Part shown: in pieces, positions 10,770 through 23,435 of the stretch
How positions within the stretch are numbered: position 1 is the first letter of the stretch
How the letters are laid out: the number at the start of each line of letters is the position of its first letter
Assembly: GCA_004794785.1 (NCBI GenBank)
Contig: SJOL01006434.1
Location: 261,543 to 325,542 of the forward strand
Direction of reading: 5' to 3'
Length of the DNA: 64,000 nucleotides
Source of the DNA: Opisthorchis felineus
Lineage: Eukaryota > Platyhelminthes > Trematoda > Opisthorchiida > Opisthorchiidae
Notes under the pieces: model-generated
What the model saw: the letters and a program-made list of their open reading frames with translations, nothing else
What the model was told of the DNA's origin: nothing
Databases searched by the model: none
Position numbers and translations under genes: made by a program

Positions 10770-13453
10770 AAATAGTAACAACAAAGACGCAGAAATTGTG
10801 AACTAGAGCAATTGTCACGGAGTGTAGCAAAGCGTTTCTTGAACCTATGTTTCGGAAGATTTTAATCCCGCCATACTGAAGGATCACGAGATTTGAATCC
10901 TTGGGATGATGATTATAACCGGCGGTTTCTGCCACCAGCGTAATAATATATGCCTAATGTAGTTTTTACGGGCAAAACAATCCATCTGCTTAAACAGACT
11001 GAGCATTTGGCTTGTGTGACCAAAGGAAAGTCTGATGAACTCACACTGATCATCAAAATGATCTAGTTGTAGTTTTGGGGAACGAAATGTTGACAGTTCC
11101 GATTTTTTCCGCGGAAGATTTCGCTTAGAATAGGTCCTCATGTGTGGTTTATGACCTTATCTGAGAGAATATATCCAAGATCCTAAAATGTTTCGAGAGT
11201 CTAAAGAACAGTTGTCGTGTCTGAGGGTTAGTCTCTTCTAAGAGTGAGTTCTTCAGCGTAAAAAAGTATTCTAAAATGACAGGATTTAAACATGTTACAG
11301 GACATTAAATGCCAGGAAATAAGTAGCGAACAAGGCTTGTCGCATTTGTTTGAAGTAAGTTTGCTTGAGCGGATTAATTAGTGAAATAGATTCACACTCT
11401 TTCACCAGTGAACACAGTCTTATAAGTCGCCAGCTGGCAAAAATCCAAACGTCCTAAAAGATGCATCTGAAGTTCATTTATTTCTTTGTCCGATACATCT
11501 ACAAATTTGCAAAATGTCACGCAAACTGTACTGCCTATGGGACTGATCATATTCCACGTGAAAGGTGTCTAGGAACTGATTTATTGAGGGACAGTCATAG
11601 GATCAGCTTCAATGAGAATAAGTTCGGGACAAGAAGAGAAACTGAGTTATTACGAGTGGTGTTCATTACTATATACAAACTCAACCAGAAGGTGAACCTA
11701 CACGTCTGAGAGTGTCTTTTATTTTACTGAGGTTAAATTTGTCCTGTAGATCGATGGTAGTATACGAGATGTAACGGACGGGATGAAAGAAGTTAGCTGA
11801 GTGAACATACCGACCGATAACGAGTCATTGTTGATTGGACATCTCAAAAATACAAAACGTTTGTGCAGTAGGCTGCACGCTTGCTCTTCAACTCCCAAAT
11901 GGTTGGATGCCACTTCGCACTATATGCAGGGTGGCGAATGTATTCTCTGAGTGATAATATTCCCCGTTCATTCGAAGACTACTTTAGACCATGTTTTACC
12001 GAAAAAAGTTGGCCAGATGGAAAGTAAATATGACTTTTCTAGCCGGTGTTTAAGATTTATCTGCTTTAAACTTATTGTAGATGGTTTGATAAGGGAAGCT
12101 GTAGACCACAGGTGATTTTTTATGGTAAGCAGTAATTGGTGGACAATCCCTTTAGTGATTTATTTACTTTGGGACCTGGCTGTCAGCGAAAAATTTCCGC
12201 CCCACCTGAATAATGTTTAATGTATCCATTAGTTTAGTACACGATTTTACCTCATGATTTGTCAGAAAAATGCGCCTTCATGTAACAAGCACAGCCCAAA
12301 CAGCGAAAACTTAAGTGTACGTTTAGACTAATTGACCATAACATTAAATTGAGGACACATATTTAAACTCTGGGTGTAAGCTGAGAAGGGTTGAACTAAA
12401 ATCTTTCGACCGGAATAAGTAGCTTTTAAATTTTTGCCAAAGCGCGCCTTGTGTAAAATACCTGGAAACCTTGTGGGAAACACCTCGTCTCTCATACTAT
12501 CTATTATTTTCTTTTACGCATTCGTTAGGGTCTCGTGCGAAAAACACAATGTCAACATTTGTTTGTCAGAAAACACTGCCTTGGAATCAGAATACAAACG
12601 CAATTCGAGGACTATGAATGTGATTTTGATATTTCAGTATTTATAATGAGCGTTGCAATAGGCGAACACAGTTAGTTTACCCATATTTGTGAGTCGCAGC
12701 TCTAGGTAAATAATACGTAAGTTATCTCAAGCGGTGACTGAGTCTCGATGTACAGCCTCATCAGATGGGTAGTCGCATACAAGTTATTGGCAGAGAGCGA
12801 GATAATTGAATCAACAACGTGATAATCACTGCCGCAATTCAAAAAGTTAAACAATCCACATTCACCCATTTGATGCTTTCGTGTTGCTGCGACTTTTTGA
12901 AGGAAGTCACGTTTTTTAAAGTAAGCCCTCACTCATGGATGGGAATCTACGGATTCGACATCGGAATCGATTTCTATTTGGGATAAACAGTCCGACTATT
13001 TATGAGCGCGATGTGTTTCCAAGTTCACAGCTGGTCAGATAAAAAAGCATCGCCAGGATGCGCACTTCATCAATTTATTGGTCAAACCACAGCGTCTAAA
13101 TAAATTGAATCACCGGCTAGTTGAGTAAAAAGTAGAAGCTTTTCTATCGGAGTGATACTTGATGGCGTGGCCTCAGCAATGCAGTAATAAGCTGAAGATT
13201 GAATTGTGATTTTTGAGGGGCCATTGGCTGTTAGCCCTGTCTTACTGAAAAAGTATCCCGACTAGGATACACTGTATAATGGGAGGTCTTTACATCGTAG
13301 CTATTGAAAGAGAGGGTAGTTGGACTGTCACTGCGGAAGCCTGTCTGCAGCGTACGCTTCAGTAGTTGATAACCGGGTCTTATGGACAAAACTCTACCTG
13401 CTCACACTGGTTAATCACGAAACGTTTAATGACTATGTGTTGCTCTCTACCAG

Positions 13454-13593
13454 GCCTCTTGTATATGATTTCGACTGTTGAATCGCTATTTGTTTCTACG
13501 GAAGAGCAACAGGTGTTAGTTCCCAGAATCACTGTAGGAAGATACATAATGCAGTTATCCTCCGGGAGGCAAATAGAAATCAAATTGCCTTAA
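13454..13593 (+). CDS. Candidate terminal exon, unknown protein
   Basis: A good acceptor, TGTGTTGCTCTCTACCAG, is followed by a phase-1 frame of about 46 codons to TAA. The residues (for example TVESLFVSTEEQQVLVPRIT) look protein-like, with alternating hydrophobic and charged positions. The antisense strand is also open over 13583-13380, which weakens the case. I saw no AATAAA close downstream. Confidence 0.28.
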
Positions 13594-14097
13594 GAAGTCC
13601 ACTCTAAAGATGATTGGCTATTCCTTCCAACGCGTAAGCCAGAAGCCCTCTTGCTGTGAGAGTTCATTACTTCATTGTGTTATTTCATGAATTTCGTCGA
13701 TTATTTGGAAACTGTATCCCACAGGCTTAAATGAGGGCTGGTATCGGGACTTGATGAATAACGCTAAACACTGTCGCAGTGTTGTATGTTTGATCAGGCT
13801 GTTTTTCTGGACTGCTGGTTAATATGTACGATTCAAAATGGTGGATTTATTGTGATTTTTGAGCGACGACTCCAGGATACTGCCGCTTATCAGCGATTTT
13901 CTTGCCACTATTGTTGAATAACTGAGCACCAAAAACCAAATTTACGCGTTTGACAGCTCAGAAAATTTCTAGTATTATGCATGTTGTCAATTTGTTGCTT
14001 GGAAGTGTTGTCAGGAGATGAAAGTGCACAAAAAAATTTGTCGTAACAACTCGTTTTGAGTAAACTTATAGAGCATATTTAAGTCAACCACAGTGGC

Positions 14098-14503
14098 CGT
14101 CACATAGAGACTGGACCTTATCATGGTGTGACGGTTTGCGCACCTCAGCGACCCATTGAGCCATACTGGGGGGTGTCCCAGCGACACTCACAGAGTCTCT
14201 CATACCAGGTTGGTCAATGGTTAGCGATTTGACGAACACACTCTTCCGGTCCTCCAGGTTGGGGTTTGGAACATGTGGCAACTTGTTCTGTAGAAATGGT
14301 AATGCATTTGAATTTTCCGCCAAACACCGCTGCCTTGCGGTTAGGCTTTTGAGCCAACAGCTTTGGTTGAGTACCCTAATTATTCTTCTGTCTAGGTGAG
14401 GGCGCCCTGACAATATCCCAGCCCAGGTATACCTATGATACCTTAAGACAGCGAAGCATCTGTGTTGAACACTGACGTCACGCTGTCGATGATGATGATG
14501 ATG
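14098..14503 (+). mobile_element. Non-LTR retroelement copy with GAT-repeat tail and 12-bp TSD
   Basis: The identical 12-mer AACCACAGTGGC lies at 14086-14097 and 14504-14515. Between them is a 406-bp unit whose right end is a GAT repeat directly abutting the second copy. That is the geometry expected of target-primed reverse transcription with the 3' end on the right. Inside, TGGTCAATGGTTAGCG (14211-14226) and GGTTTGGAAC (14263-14272) have A/B-box-like spacing, but they lie about 110 bp from the 5' end, so a tRNA origin is uncertain. The 141-codon antisense frame from 14509 to 14084 follows the element and is probably not a gene. It could be a SINE or a 5'-truncated LINE. Confidence 0.8.
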
Positions 14504-14515
14504 AACCACAGTGGC

Positions 14516-17500
14516 GCAGGAACCAAGGTCGGCAAAGCAGCTCCCATTTGGGCCAACTTATTCTATCCGGTCTGGGTTAATGCATCAGTTATAGCGTTTT
14601 TAGTTGTCAAGGAGCATTTAGCGTACGATGAATTGTTTGTGGGGTGATTGCTGCTTTTAACTGCTATCATGCGGTACACTCACCAAATCAAGATCTAGTC
14701 GGAAGAATAACAAAATCAAAATAAGTGGTTTTCTTTTATGAACGCCTTTCCTTGAAGTGATTTTCTCTTCAGCATACCACGTCGGAGCATGCCATGCGAT
14801 GTTTTTCATGGACACTAATTTACTTCATTCGTGTACTGCGGCAGCCAAAATGACGCCAAAGTGGTAACCATTGGCACACGTTGATACACATCGCGCTTAA
14901 TAGGAGCTGAGCTTATACTTAGTAATATATTGTAATATTTGAGCGCCAAGTACCAACTAACTGTTACTTAGATGTTCAGATTAGTTCACCGAATATTTTT
15001 AAGTTAGTATTTTGTTGTTTGTTTACGCCATTTTTATGAACATATCTGTGCTAAGATATTCAAATTTTCCTCAGTCAAAAGGACGATTTTCTGCAATATC
15101 TCTGTATCTACGCGTGGTAAATAGCGTTGAGTTTTTATTCTTGCCATTGGCTTCCGCACCTGAACCAGTATGACGGACACTTGGTGCCTGACGTGCGAGT
15201 CTTGAGTGTGCCAGCGCTTACCGCGCCTTGAAGAGCATTTAGCATTGTTGGTCCTTGCCCCGTTTGTTGGTCTTTACACACGTGTTTCCATACCAAACGT
15301 TCCTACATACGTTGGGGTTCATCTTATCTGACTAGAACCGTTGGTGGCACGCCTTCGAATGGGACGCTCCCCTATTTTTATCTATTATTCTCTTGTACAT
15401 CGCTTGTAGCGTTTGGATTCATTTTATGTGTGACCATGTTTTTAAAAAATAAACGACAATAAAGTAGACCTCAAACTCAGATTTAGCATGTGATGTATCT
15501 ACACAATCTGTGGGTTTATTTTTTCCGCTAAGTGTTTACTGAGCCGCTCGGCCCCGAAATATGTTCTTTCATTATTCAGCCGGATGACGGCCAACGACAA
15601 TCATACTAATTGGATTTGATCAGATAAACATAAACTTGTATCTCAGTGACAAAATTAGGGAAATTCCAAGCAAGCTGCTTTTGATCTAATCATGCGAAAG
15701 CACTTGAGAGTCATCCAAATAGGCTACATTGTGGTCCGAAAATAGTTGGTTCGCACAGTGGTCGAACTTTGTGGCAGTTTGTCAAAAAATACAACATTTC
15801 AATGGATTTCAAAGACTTTACTCCGTGATAAGATAGCCATAAAAGGTCTCTATATTGACGGGTATGCGTAAGTACGTGTGAACAAAACGGTTTATGTGAT
15901 GGTGTAGCATGCCACGTTGCACAATTTTCTTAAATAAACGCCTGTAAGTAAGTGAGTTGGGCCTAAAAAGCTCTGTGCAGAGGATAACGAGTTCAAAAAG
16001 GTTAACCATTACAAGACTGTGGATGACTGTGGATGCGTATAACTTCTCAGAGGATGACATCCACTTGGTAAAGGGGTGTTTTGAAATTATCGAGTTTTTT
16101 GAAAAATCCGGGCCGATGCTAAAAAGGTTAAAGAATGCAAAATTTAGACTTCTTTTTTTGGTAATCTTGTATCGTTTATTACACAGCCAGCATCGTTTCA
16201 ATCTCAGGGGTTATTTTCACACACAATGGTTTGTGAGACATGTAAGAACGAAGTTATTTAAAGCTGAGTTACCGCTTCCATGAATCACCAGGTGAGTTTC
16301 TTCACTCATCGATATGGCTTTTATGCTTTTGATGGTTATTTATTGTCTAAAACGCTTGACATGAATAAACTTCGTTGAAGGCTCATTAGTTTGCTTCTGT
16401 TATTCTTTAATAGAATGGCATTATAATATGCATATAAGTTTACGTATTCACTGCTGGTATCTTACCAGCGGAAAATTTACATCGATTATTATTTGAGACA
16501 GAGGAAATACCTACGTTATTTTTTATAGTAAAATTGTGCAATCGTTTCTTAAAAACACCGGGCTATTGTCCCGTCATAAAATTTTGTTTTTGGAAAAATA
16601 CGAAATCAGAATAGTGGACTTAATTTGAATCTAGGATATGCGCAGCAAACCAAATTGTAAGCCAAATGAATCCGCTCGGAACTGCTCGGACCACTTTCAC
16701 TAAACCATCCTGCCACCGGTCATTTATTCCACATCCCTGAAGCTGAATTATTTGAGTCTGGTAAAGACGAAATAACACCAATAACACCAATGTCCAACTA
16801 GTGGACCACCCAAACAAACGGTTAAAACGCAGACAGTCATTTCTAGAGGAATATTCCAAAGAATGAAATTTATGCACCTTATTCACAGGCCAAAACACAG
16901 AAATGTTGCTTACGTTAATCAACACACTACCCCGAGGCGAACGACTCTTTGGGTCCGGTGGTATTAGCTGACGATGGAGGGCAGTTCTGTTGACATAACG
17001 GTGCACAACAGCAACCCGGAGGCGGTTCATTTAGGCTACGAGCCAAAAGTGGCAGCAATCAGATTCTACAAAGGACGTCCAAATTTTGTTTTATTACTAG
17101 AATTTATGCAGAAACTAGAAAGTAGAAGCTCGCTGTAGAAAAAAAGACGATTATCCATGGTTGATGCGCACACATTGTGCGATTCAAAACTATCCACTTT
17201 ATGGCTTTTACACTGTCGACCAAACTAGATTCTGATGTCTTGTAAGAACCAGTGCATACATTTATCTGTGGATCAAAGTGTTTTCTTGTTTTATTTATTA
17301 TGCATAATAACTCCAAATGACGGACACACAGATGGTAAATCTTTCGAAAACGGTCTTCAGTGAGTACACACATAGAAGGGTATGTGCGCACGTCTGTTCA
17401 CGCTTCCTCGTTTAGAGGAACCTGTTCACACTAATCAGATGACATTGGTTCGTCATTGGTTCGTAAGCTCATTAGTTTTGGAGACTGCGCCCGATGGGCT

Positions 17501-18462
17501 TCGCTCTAAGTGATTATCATCGGCCTAATTGACAAGAACATGAAACTACATTTTTCGGAGATATTCAGCTATTAAGTCAAAAGTGATGCAACAAAATACT
17601 TGGCTCATATTAACACTGAAACTCCGTGAGAAGCCGTATACCGACTATTCCTATCCGGCCACGTTGAACGGAGCGTGCACAGAATTTGATGGAGACAAGT
17701 TTTCGGAACGATCTAAGCAACCGCTGAAAGTACGAGAGGAGCTTAAATCCACTATATGTATGGTCTAGTCAGTCATCAAGCTACCCAGCGAAACCTCGGG
17801 TAAAACGCAGTTATTTGAAGACAGACAAAGTTTTGTGCGTACCTTTTGGAAAACTAAGGGAAAATTTCATTAACACACCAGTTTTGCGCCAATATTTCCT
17901 TCTACACACTAACAAAACTAATCTATCAGTAGCTACCATGACAAAGTTTTGGGAACGGAAATAATCCCCAGGTTGATCGTATTGTATGCAGATATTCAGA
18001 AATGAGGAACTTCATCATGATTGAAGAATTGAAAAGCTGAACCTGCTTTGGCTAAGTAATAAATTATACGACGACCGCTTGAACTTATTCATTTGAGTAC
18101 TGCGAAAATATAGCCGACCAGTGAGTGAAAATTACAAAGGCACAATAAGCTGTTAATATTTTCGATGTGGTGAGGCGACCACAAAAGTCCACAACAAATG
18201 TTCAAAGGGACTGTGATGTGTCACCAACAACACTTTGACACGCTTGTGATAAAAAGCAACCACAATTGTTTGCCAGTGGAGTTTCAAAGAAGGCTGTCAT
18301 CTCGTTTGTTGAGGTTTTGTTATTTTAGGTTCATTAAGAATCAGTTGTGGTTTTGTGCACTGTCCCTACAAAGGTCTTGCTCTGTCATACGTTCCGATTT
18401 AGTTTATGGCCGTTGAATTTCTAAAGCTGCAGTTTGTCAAGGACTCCATTTTTCAAACCCAG
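14516..18462. other. No supported gene
   Basis: Both strands are open for 108-127 codons at 15818-16283, which argues for chance. A consensus CAG/GTGAGT donor at 16291 has no convincing exon before it. A minus ATG frame (17030-16914, GTAAGC donor) and a hydrophilic plus frame (17583-17768) are weak possibilities. Confidence 0.45.
17443..17464. repeat. 11-bp direct duplication
   Basis: CATTGGTTCGT is repeated twice head to tail without change. A similar exact 10-bp doublet, GCTTACTTAT, is at 35765-35784. Confidence 0.85.
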
Positions 18463-18675
18463 TACATCCCTTACAAAAGAAGTGCAGTAGGTTATCTCTT
18501 CGTTATGGCCGCTTTGGAGAGAACTTTAGATGTACTCCTAAACATGACTTCGGAAAGAGAACTTGTCCAGAAGATTCCTGGTAATAAAACCGGACCTAAG
18601 CGGCTGGAAGACGAAGATGAGGAAGTGGATCAAAATATACAGGCCAATTGCGTCATACTACGCACCTATACTCAA
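18463..18675 (+). CDS. Candidate internal exon with acidic patch
   Basis: An acceptor with a pyrimidine tract (CCATTTTTCAAACCCAG) and a GTAAAA donor bound exactly 71 codons, phase 0 at both ends. The middle is helix-like (AALERTLDVLLNMTSERELV) and is followed by a basic then strongly acidic stretch (KRLEDEDEEVDQN). NMT is a possible glycosylation site but fits poorly with the acidic, probably cytoplasmic tail. Just downstream in another frame (18648-18851) is a hydrophobic, membrane-like segment that cannot be joined without an unlikely 60-nt intron. No family is recognised. Confidence 0.35.
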
Positions 18676-21600
18676 GTAAAAGAAATAAAATTGCATTTCT
18701 TGTATTTTACTGTGTTGCATGCGGAGTATTTCTTTACACAAGTCTTACAGCTGTTCTTAAAATAGATCTCACAAACGATGAATATAACAACAGAAGCGAA
18801 TTTTTCAACATCCATTTTGTAATGTTTAAATCGGAGTATACAGGAATGTGATCTGGACGGAAATTCAGGGTTCCTGGAGGACAGATGGATGTACCATAAA
18901 TACAAAGGATGTTTTTACTACGGACTAAGTTAAGTGCAACAAAGCAAATTTTTGTGAGTCATGGGAAGTCCGAATACGTAATTGTATTTAGAAGTAGTTA
19001 AAAGCTTAACTAATCCCACCGAGATGTGGATTATTTTCTCTCTGAAATGGACGAAATTTCTGCCAACTGTCAACAACACATTCCATGTGCTTACTGATGC
19101 ATCTGTGCTTTTTTGAATATCTTAAGATAACTTCATCATTTACAACTTTACTAATGACTAATTTATGGTAGCCAATTTAATCTCGTATTCTCACAGTGCG
19201 CAAGCTTCTAGAACGTCTGTTTATCCCCGAACACGGAACTCTAATGTCCTGTCATTTCGCTAGCGACATAGAAATTACATGATTTGGTGGGCTAATTAAA
19301 TTGGTGGGAATATTTGTGCTTCTATTTTTCTATTCCAAACACTGTCGATTCACGTCAAGAGTCACCCAAACCTTTGCAAACCTGACTCAGTAGGGGGTAC
19401 CAGCTCACCACAAACAAGCAAGCAGTTGTTAAAAGTGCATTATAGACCTCGTAAATCGCACAAGTGCATAACAAATGCTGCACCTTAAGATTGACAAGTT
19501 TGATCCGAGCTAGAAGTGTTCTTATAAACCCAAGTGCAGCTTAAATTTTTTTTTAAAGTTAGCCCTCATACACCACATTTTTATACTATTTTGTTGCTGT
19601 TGTACTTTATTTTCTTTTGGTTCACACAATCCGCTTCCACAAGTAGATGAGAAGAAGGTGCCATAAAGATCTTGCTTTGATGCAAAGAGCCAAACAAATG
19701 TTGCAACGGAGCAGAACATCTTATCGGTAATAGTCTACATGTAATAATTTTCGGGCTTTATAAATCTAAGCGAAGCTTTAGAGTTTAAAAGACGCTAATA
19801 TTTTTACACACACTGGCCTGCTTCCAAACGCATAACCTCTCTATTGCGGCTTCACATCTGTTCTAAGCTGTTTCAGGTTTGCTTGGTACTGCTACAGTCG
19901 CCGGCGAACCCAAAGATACTTCCCAATGACAAATGTTTTAAAGAGCACAAGAAGGTCGAGATAACCTATTGTATTCCAACACCTAAAATGCACATGCGTC
20001 AATGCTTTTTTCCTCTGACGGCCACAATACTCTTAAAGAATGTCAGGCTTGTCATAAGTATCCAGCTTGCGAGGTGTAAAATTGCAAAATTTTAATTTAC
20101 TGTCTTGGCTGGTGGACATGCTCGTGGCTAATTTTTCGGTTAGCTGAATCGTATCTGTAAAGTTGCCAGTGCCAGTTGGATAAGCATATTAATTTTCAAT
20201 GGGTTTGCGATGAGCAGAAACAGAAGACTATATCAGTATCAGCACATTGGACATAAAAGGCACTTCAAAAAATGTAAGGCCTTTATCTACAAAAAGAGAT
20301 GTGAAAAACGAACGTAGTTTAGGTCTTGCTTTGAAGTTCGCTGGGAATTTCGAATGGGATAGAAGGAAAGCGCTGTCGGTTTTTATTAAAAATGACTAAG
20401 CATATGAGAGCTGGATAACAGGAATGACATCCAATTTGTTTGGCATTTTTCGCAGTTTGTCGAAACATCAGGTAGCCAACACTGATAAAATAATTTTACC
20501 TTCAAGTCAACACATGCATGGTTGCTGAATTTAGCAAGTGCTTCATTTGTCTTTTACTGTGGAGTGGCTGGCCACTTGGCACGATCTACACAACTCTGCC
20601 CATGTCAGCTCTAATAAGGCAAAAGGCAAAACACCAAATCAAACTGACGCTTGGGCACCACCAGTTTATGGCAAACAAACTGATGCCCCCTATTTCAACT
20701 TAAAAAAACGGGAGTACTGATCATCCTGTGCTTGGAATGTTGATCTGTTACTGACATTCAACAAACAGCAGTTGCATTCTGTAGCATTCTCAAAGCTTAG
20801 CAAGGCTATGCTGCAAATTCCTGATGACGTTCACCGCAGCCAAGACAGTTGGCAATGCAACACAAGAGGGAAAATTGGTATTCGACACTACACTAGCTAC
20901 ACTTACATAAAGCTGAAGTAAAAATTGGACCGTAGACCCTCTTTATTGAGACTAACCTTCCGTACAGAGAGGTGGCCAATAAAGCAGAAAGGGGAAGGCA
21001 TTCGATAAAAAGGCAGAAAATTAAGTTAGGATTTGGCAAAACACACTGCTCCCAATTAGCGTTCCAGATTAGAGGATGAAGGTGTTCAGCAAATTAGACA
21101 TTTTGATGCTGCTGGAGGGGACTACTCAACAATGACCCAATTTCAGAAATGAAAAAGACTGACTGGGTTAAACATAACCCAACTTATTGACAACGGATTT
21201 GTAGCCACCATTTTATTTCGATTCCCACACTTTACGCAATAGTATTATTAGACAAACACTGTCGAAAAAATGACCACATTGATTAGCTATGATGATGTCG
21301 ATTTATTGTGGAGAGGTATCACTGTGAAGATCTTGGTGAGGCTGGAAATTGACTGGCTTTATTTCACATCACGACGTTTCCTTCATGTGACCACTGATTG
21401 TTTTTTATTTTATCACAATACCAAGATTGAAGGTTTGCACGTTATTCGAAGACAAGAACACTATTTGGAATGGCTCAAAGTGTAGGTATTTATTTGGATC
21501 CAAGCTACTACACTCGACATTTTGACTAGAAAACAAATGGTCATTTCGTAAAATTACAGACAGAAACTCATGTGGTTTCCAAAGACAAAGAGATGGACTG

Positions 21601-21919
21601 GGACAGACAGACTTCCGTAGGCGCTGTCACGTCTGAAAGTCTGCAGTTTTGAAAGAAAACTGTTTGGTAATAGGTTTTATTCTTTAATCAAGCTGACTAA
21701 GGAACGAAAGGAAATGTAACAATGGGTTCTTAAAAAAATGTGATGGTTTCCAAAAGAGCTCCTACAACCGACGCTTTTTGCGTTTACGTTTTATTACGTA
21801 GGCTTTTACTGAATGAAAACATCTTAATTTGGTTCACATTTTTTTGACAGGGTGGAAAAATTTATATTATATATTTAATTTAAACACCATCCCCCAACAC
21901 CTCCCCCAATTTGTGGCAG
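18676..21919. other. No supported gene; possible intron
   Basis: An ATG at 20518 starts a frame with a signal-peptide-like stretch (KCFICLLLWSGWPLG). Another ATG at 21270 gives 15 codons to a weak GTATCA donor whose phase would fit the cysteine-rich exon. Neither is strong enough to call. Confidence 0.4.
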
Positions 21920-22042
21920 AAAATAAAACAGTTGATTTGGAAGAATGTCATCGCAACGGGGGTTATTGTCACAAGACTCAAAATTGCGTTCATTCGTTCA
22001 TGAGGGTGGAAATCGAAGATGAGGTTGCAGTTTGTAAAGGGG
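21920..22042 (+). CDS. Cysteine-rich protein, exon 1 of 2 visible
   Basis: It follows a pyrimidine-rich acceptor (CCCCCAATTTGTGGCAG) and ends at GTAAAG. The 123-nt exon is phase 1 at both ends, as is common for modules of secreted proteins. It carries ENKT (a possible N-glycosylation site), then LEECHRNGGYC and HKTQNC. Joined to 22416-22570 the cysteines read C-x6-C-x5-C-x15-C-x4-C-x5-C. That suggests a secreted disulfide-stabilised domain, loosely EGF-like or defensin-like in spacing but matching neither fully. No signal peptide exon is proved; a membrane-like ATG start at 20518 lacks a usable donor. Confidence 0.42.
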
Positions 22043-22280
22043 GTAAAGAAACATTTTGTGTAACAGCATTCCTGAAGGGTCAAAATAAGAGAATAGCAAA
22101 TGAAGGCATCTAAAAATGTTTCTCTAAAAACCACTTTGGAAGAACGTGGCTCGAAACGAGAGTGAAATATTATCGGGACTATAGGAGTACTCTGGTAGGA
22201 CCGGTAGTTTTGCGTTCTCCCTTGAGTCTTTGCTAACTACAGTTTTGTTTCCATGTGGTTGAAAGTAGTAGTGCACTTAC

Positions 22281-22316
22281 CTGACCGGCGTCTGACAAAA
22301 TCGGGAGAAATCTACT
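22281..22316 (-). CDS. Candidate 36-nt microexon with full-consensus donor
   Basis: On the minus strand GTCAG is followed by GTAAGTG, a full-consensus donor. The acceptor TTTTATGTGCTTTGTAG lies 36 nt upstream. The 12 codons read SRFLPILSDAGQ, phase 0 at both ends. Symmetric exons of this size are the hallmark of flatworm micro-exon genes. It lies inside the intron of the plus-strand cysteine-rich model, so one of the two may be wrong or the genes are nested. No partner exon was identified. Confidence 0.28.
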
Positions 22317-22415
22317 CTACAAAGCACATAAAAGCTTGCTTCCTAGTGGAGGTGGGAGGATAGCGTTAGTTTCGGCCTGTGAATCCAGAGAGGAAAACCG
22401 GTTTGTTTACCGCAG

Positions 22416-22570
22416 GACACTGTGTTCAGACACTCAGTTGTGGGACACTATTCCCGGAGGGACGAATGGAAGCCTATCCCTTGGGTTCGTCAGCTCAAAC
22501 AAATAACACAGGAAAATCGATCACCGTGCCGTATTTTCGCGACAATTCATTTCAAGTTTGGTGTTTGTGA
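22416..22570 (+). CDS. Cysteine-rich protein, last exon
   Basis: The acceptor GGTTTGTTTACCGCAG starts a frame that exactly continues exon 21920-22042 across a 373-nt intron, completing a Gly codon and giving CKGGHCVQTLSC at the junction. It runs about 50 codons to TGA, with NNT as a possible glycosylation site and a final Cys near the C-terminus. A second frame from the same acceptor is open to 22649, so frame choice rests on phase matching. An AATAAA at 22928 is a plausible polyadenylation signal. Confidence 0.4.
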
Positions 22571-22659
22571 GAAACCGCACGGGGAAAATCTACATTCCTT
22601 CAACGCCATGACCCAAAAAGTCATCCCGATTTTGCATTGCGCGAAATAACTAAACACTC

Positions 22660-22781
22660 ATGAGAATGCAAACGGCTGTACATTCACTGATTGCAAACGA
22701 AAATTTCACCGAATGTTTGCATGAATATAACTTTGGCAGGATGGCCATGCACTTATTCCAAAGCCATGTAGCTTATAAAAG
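22660..22781 (+). CDS. Candidate first coding exon with strong donor
   Basis: An ATG at 22660, preceded by an in-frame stop, opens 40 codons ending at AAAAG/GTAAGTG, close to the ideal donor. The peptide contains NENFTEC and no obvious signal sequence. It overlaps the presumed 3' UTR of the cysteine-rich model, so it may be the start of a separate gene, an alternative last-exon splice, or chance. An acceptor-like site at about 22739 would instead give a 43-nt exon. Confidence 0.3.
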
Positions 22782-22927
22782 GTAAGTGGGAAGTTAAAGT
22801 GCTCTTGTCACAATCTTCCACCAAACTGAACTTTTCAGTTGCCCAGGAAGCCAGCCTTTCTTGATCGCTGTTGAACTGTTTGATTACTTGGATTAGGCAA
22901 CAAATTTTGGCAGTACCGAGGGTGAAT

Positions 22928-22933
22928 AATAAA
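22928..22933 (+). terminator. AATAAA polyadenylation signal candidate
   Basis: It lies 358 bp after the stop of the cysteine-rich model. The hexamer is common in AT-rich DNA, so it only supports the model weakly. Confidence 0.3.
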
Positions 22934-23435
22934 GTCTCAGGACAAATCGCATTCGGGAATTGGTAAAATCGTCAAAATAACCTTACATATAGAGTCCCAT
23001 GTGCGCATTGTTGATATTTTTTTAACTCCGGCTTTGGAATCGGGGTACACTCCCAAACCGTTAAAATTAAGCGACACATTAATTAAAATTAAAACTAGGC
23101 GGCACATGATCCGCTAGAATCCCTACCACCAGATGTTAACTTAGCCCCATCCCGCTGATCAAACCATTCCGCTCTGAAAATTCTGTTTTGATAAAAAGAT
23201 GCTAGATACAAACTCAAAATTGTATCCAGAACGAAGTTAGACCTGCTTTTACGCATTTGAAATCTTCAAGGGCTAACGCGTCGACATTTTCATAGCGCAC
23301 TATACACAATTTTATTAATTTGATTGGATTGAATCCCTCAAGAGCCGTCGTTACCCATTTGGACAGTATACGAGCGGCTCAAACTTAAAGGACCAGCTTC
23401 TAGAGGAGCTCATATGATCGAAGTTGAAATTGTTG

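Larger units (their letters stand above)
9308..13453. other. No supported gene apart from listed repeats
   Basis: It contains the TTCTTGAC triplet repeat, the CTG/CAG hairpin and the gapped AT microsatellite. A minus-strand GTAAGTC donor near 10103 has only a short open stretch before it. Confidence 0.5.

Noticed and set aside
10550..10935. Open frames through the N run
   Set aside because: They depend on unknown bases and on AT microsatellite codons.
14084..14509. 141-codon minus-strand gene starting with a His run
   Set aside because: It coincides with a TSD-bounded retroelement in the opposite orientation; the His run is the GAT tail read backwards.
18648..18851. Membrane-like frame resembling a Na,K-ATPase beta N-terminus
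   Set aside because: Spacing of the FY...G-x-F pattern is wrong, the preceding signature is absent, and it cannot be joined to the upstream exon without a 60-nt intron that itself looks coding.
22379..22440. TAGHC motif resembling the catalytic His region of trypsin-like proteases
   Set aside because: The TA and first G come from the intron side of the acceptor at 22415; no other protease motif (GDSGG or catalytic Asp) is nearby.
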